Part shown: positions 62,801-64,000 of the stretch, piece by piece
Numbering within the stretch: the stretch's first letter is position 1
How the letters are laid out: the number at the start of each line of letters is the position of its first letter
From: Allacma fusca
Taxonomy: Eukaryota > Arthropoda > Collembola > Symphypleona > Sminthuridae
Assembly (NCBI GenBank): GCA_947179485.1
Contig: OX359247.1
Span: 12,624,588 to 12,688,587, forward strand
Length of the DNA stretch: 64,000 nucleotides
Direction of reading: 5' to 3'
The notes under the pieces: generated by a model
Databases searched by the model: none
What the model saw: only the letters and a program-made list of their open reading frames with translations
What the model was told of the DNA's origin: nothing
Position numbers and translations under genes: made by a program

Positions 62801-63942
62801 CAGATTAAGTCGTTATCAGGGCATTGGAATAGAAATACCGCATAATAATTACTCCTGCCAGGCGAATTTTACTTGGAGGTTGTTTCCAATTGAAAAAAAA
62901 ATATACATACCATTTACTATTTTTAACTCTACTTTTATTAGGGTATTTACCCATGTGGAGTAATTGAAGCTGTAAACATTGGAATAAACAAGAAATGGTA
63001 AATTAACACACAATGGACAAGAGAAAGTAATAAGTGAAGTTGTATCTTCGAAGGCCATCGTATCCATCCATCATGTGTGTATGAGTCAGTGGAATAGGAA
63101 ATACTGACTAGGAGTTTTGTATTTTTTTTTATCATTTGTCTATTTGGAATGTAAAATAGGAATATAATGCAAATATAGGCACTGCAATTCAAATTCCTGA
63201 TTCCAAAGGCACACCATGCAGCCGAGAGGCAGTTGTGGGAGACAGAACTATTGAAAGGGACATGTGTTGACAAAAAGAGTATAAAACGAATAAAAAAATC
63301 CAAAAGTTGTGCTGGTTGGATGTGATGTAATTTGTTCACTTTTTTGGTGTTGTTGTTATCTTGATTTTTTTTTATACATTTCTCTCTGTTTGTCTCTTTG
63401 TAGATATCGTGAGATGCTAAACACGTATCTGCAGCAAGCTCCGCCTTGGTTTCAAGCTCATATGGGAAGTACAGATTTGGAGGAGATTTGCCCGGTGGTT
63501 TACCAAGTTCTACAGGAAAAAAACTCCAGTAGTATTTATGGGACGACCACTTCAAAGAAACTCTCGTCCGAGAGACAACATGACAGCTACAAGCCCATAT
63601 TGCCTCACCAGATTTTTGCCAAAACTGTAAGTACACATGACATTACTACATGAGAACATTGGTTTTACAACCGGTGAAATTTCTCTTTCAATTCCCTTTC
63701 CACATGCTTATTTTCCTATCCCTGCTTTCCGCTTATGTTTATAGTTTTTGGGACCAGAGCGTCCGTTGCAGTCAGGCCTGAGCTCACACTATATGTCCCA
63801 CTGCTTTTTTTTATATTCCATTCCTGTAGTTAACTTTTGAGTCAGCCATCGGAACATTGTGTATTAATTTGAAGAGGATTCTGTATTTTATGCTTGAGTT
63901 TCGCGACGGATTTTGTCCTCCCGTCATTTGCCATGTTGTACT
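29317..63942 (+). CDS. Large multi-exon gene, product not recognised, continues beyond the window
   Basis: Phase-matched join: 29,317-29,467; 35,224-35,594; 59,691-59,845; 63,404-63,626; 63,830-63,942 (1,013 nt, 337 residues so far, open at the right edge). Every junction has GT-AG ends and compatible phase, and the last four exons have strong acceptors and donors. The first about 170 residues are Ser/Thr/Gly/Asn-rich and likely disordered. From about residue 210 the sequence turns into ordered, helix-like protein (Leu/Ala-rich with PPWF, LEEICPVVYQVL and ESAIGTLCINLKRILYFMLEFRD), so a folded helical domain probably starts here and continues off the window. No signal peptide is seen, suggesting a cytosolic protein. 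I could not assign a family. Extra exons may exist in the 24-kb gap, because both flanking exon ends are phase 0. Confidence 0.6.
29468..35223 (+). other. Intron of the large gene, no supported gene inside
   Basis: About 5.8 kb between GTACGA and TTTCAG ends. Holds CT, CA and GT repeats, a G-rich run at about 33,163-33,182, and many TACATA/TATGTA tracts. A small exon-like stretch ending at 32,613 is noted under findings. Confidence 0.55.
35224..35594 (+). CDS. Exon 2 of the large gene, low-complexity Ser/Thr/Gly-rich
   Basis: Acceptor TTGTTTCAG, donor GTAAGT (both strong). Encodes an acidic start (DYDEEDGSVNNILDAL), then about 90 residues dominated by Ser, Thr, Gly, Ala and Asn, then an acidic, aromatic end (EDYEHVYCQLDPYF). 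Linker-like and probably disordered. Leaves in phase 0. Confidence 0.7.
45254..45283. repeat. (GT)n microsatellite
   Basis: About 12 GT units with a short interruption. It produces spurious Val/Cys and Thr/His frames on the two strands. Confidence 0.93.
46661..46700. repeat. (GT)n microsatellite
   Basis: About 20 GT units with one GA interruption; the longest GT run in the window. Confidence 0.95.
50680..50700. repeat. (GA)n microsatellite
   Basis: About 10 GA units, preceded by a degenerate GA-rich tract from about 50,665. Confidence 0.93.
51620..51640. repeat. (AG)n microsatellite
   Basis: About 10 AG units. Confidence 0.93.
54762..54782. repeat. (GA)n microsatellite
   Basis: About 10 GA units. 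Confidence 0.93.
55451..55510. repeat. AT-rich imperfect inverted repeat
   Basis: Begins GATAGTTATATATAT and ends ATATATATTTCTATC; the outer arms pair with about two mismatches around a loop of roughly 30 bases. It could extrude a hairpin. No gene function is implied. Confidence 0.7.
56304..56326. repeat. (GT)n microsatellite
   Basis: About 11 GT units. Confidence 0.95.
56857..56890. repeat. (TC)n microsatellite
   Basis: About 17 TC units; on the + strand it makes an artificial Ser-Leu repeat. Confidence 0.96.
59691..59845 (+). CDS. Exon of the large gene: Arg/Ser linker into helical domain
   Basis: Acceptor TTATTTTCAG, donor GTGAGT. In phase 0 it encodes a Ser/Arg-rich segment (SPPINITKSQPIVSQGSTRF and following, basic) and then DKDPGIIPFLQQALALR, which looks like the start of an amphipathic helix. 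Two bases are left over and complete Arg with the exon at 63,404. Confidence 0.7.
59846..63403 (+). other. Intron of the large gene
   Basis: GTGAGT to TTTGTAG, 3.6 kb. Overlapping frames at 60,543-60,944 (+) and 60,602-60,931 (-) are mutually exclusive and show no motif. No supported gene. Confidence 0.55.
63404..63626 (+). CDS. Exon of the large gene: helical domain
   Basis: Acceptor CTCTTTGTAG, donor GTAAGT. Encodes YREMLNTYLQQAPPWF, then DLEEICPVVYQVLQEK, a Ser/Lys-rich loop and KPILPHQIFAKT. Regularly spaced hydrophobic residues suggest packed helices. The 229-codon minus-strand frame overlapping it is an antisense shadow. Ends in phase 0. Confidence 0.7.
63830..63942 (+). CDS. Last visible exon of the large gene
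   Basis: Acceptor TTCCTGTAG, donor GTAAGT. In phase 0 it reads LTFESAIGTLCINLKRIL and on to FCPPVICHVV, a hydrophobic amphipathic helix that follows naturally from the previous exon. An alternative acceptor at 63,744 would give a frame that hits a stop at 63,838-63,840 without a good donor, so 63,830 is preferred. The gene continues beyond 64,000. Confidence 0.6.
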
Positions 63943-64000
63943 GTAAGTTGCATCACACAAGGTAACACGACCAGTAGACATTCCTGAGGCTCTTTGCATC

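Noticed and set aside
62947..63636. 229-codon open frame on the minus strand
   Set aside because: It lies antisense across the well-supported exon 63,404-63,626 and its intron, has no motif, and its composition follows from the reverse complement of that exon.
63745..63840. Alternative acceptor and frame just before the last visible exon
   Set aside because: It runs into a stop at 63,838-63,840 and has no good donor, whereas 63,830 continues the phase and protein pattern.

Overview
This is a stretch of animal nuclear DNA. It is AT-rich, packed with di- and trinucleotide microsatellites, and its genes are split by GT-AG introns from about 85 bp to possibly 24 kb. Three things point to an arthropod: a BEL/Pao LTR retrotransposon (a metazoan group), a HAP2/GCS1-type gamete fusogen gene, and a tRNA-Val of ordinary animal type. 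Intron sizes and microsatellite style would suit a parasitic copepod such as a sea louse, but that placement is inference from general knowledge and was not tested. No bacterial features, operons or CRISPR arrays are present.

Left part (about 1.7-9.4 kb, + strand): seven exons can be chained with matching splice phases into one 1,932-nt reading frame (643 codons plus stop). It reads as the C-terminal half of HAP2/GCS1: an Ig-like domain III, a Cys-rich CxC...CxCxC stem, one transmembrane helix, a conserved juxtamembrane G-LLG-CCC segment, a second hydrophobic Cys-rich segment, and a long Ser/Arg-rich cytoplasmic tail. The N-terminal fusion domains (I and II) are not visible; they lie left of the window, are cryptic, or are absent. 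A complete tRNA-Val(TAC) gene sits inside one HAP2 intron on the same strand.

Middle part (9.4-29 kb): mostly sequence without recognisable genes. Two exon-like fragments occur at 13.9 and 15.2 kb. A complete, apparently very young BEL/Pao retrotransposon lies at 20,749-27,350, with 400-bp LTRs identical on reading, a 5-bp TTGCA target duplication, a tRNA-Tyr-like primer binding site, a polypurine tract and one intact 1,891-codon Gag-Pol frame.

Right part (29-64 kb, + strand): a large multi-exon gene begins with a 5'UTR exon carrying a CAG run and a start codon at 29,317. It continues through phase-matched exons at 35.2, 59.7, 63.4 and 63.8 kb and runs off the right edge. I do not recognise its product. 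Its introns are long and full of microsatellites; I see no other well-supported gene inside them.

The three units (HAP2, retrotransposon, large gene) share orientation but show no functional link. The retrotransposon lies between the genes, or in an undetected 5' intron of the downstream gene.
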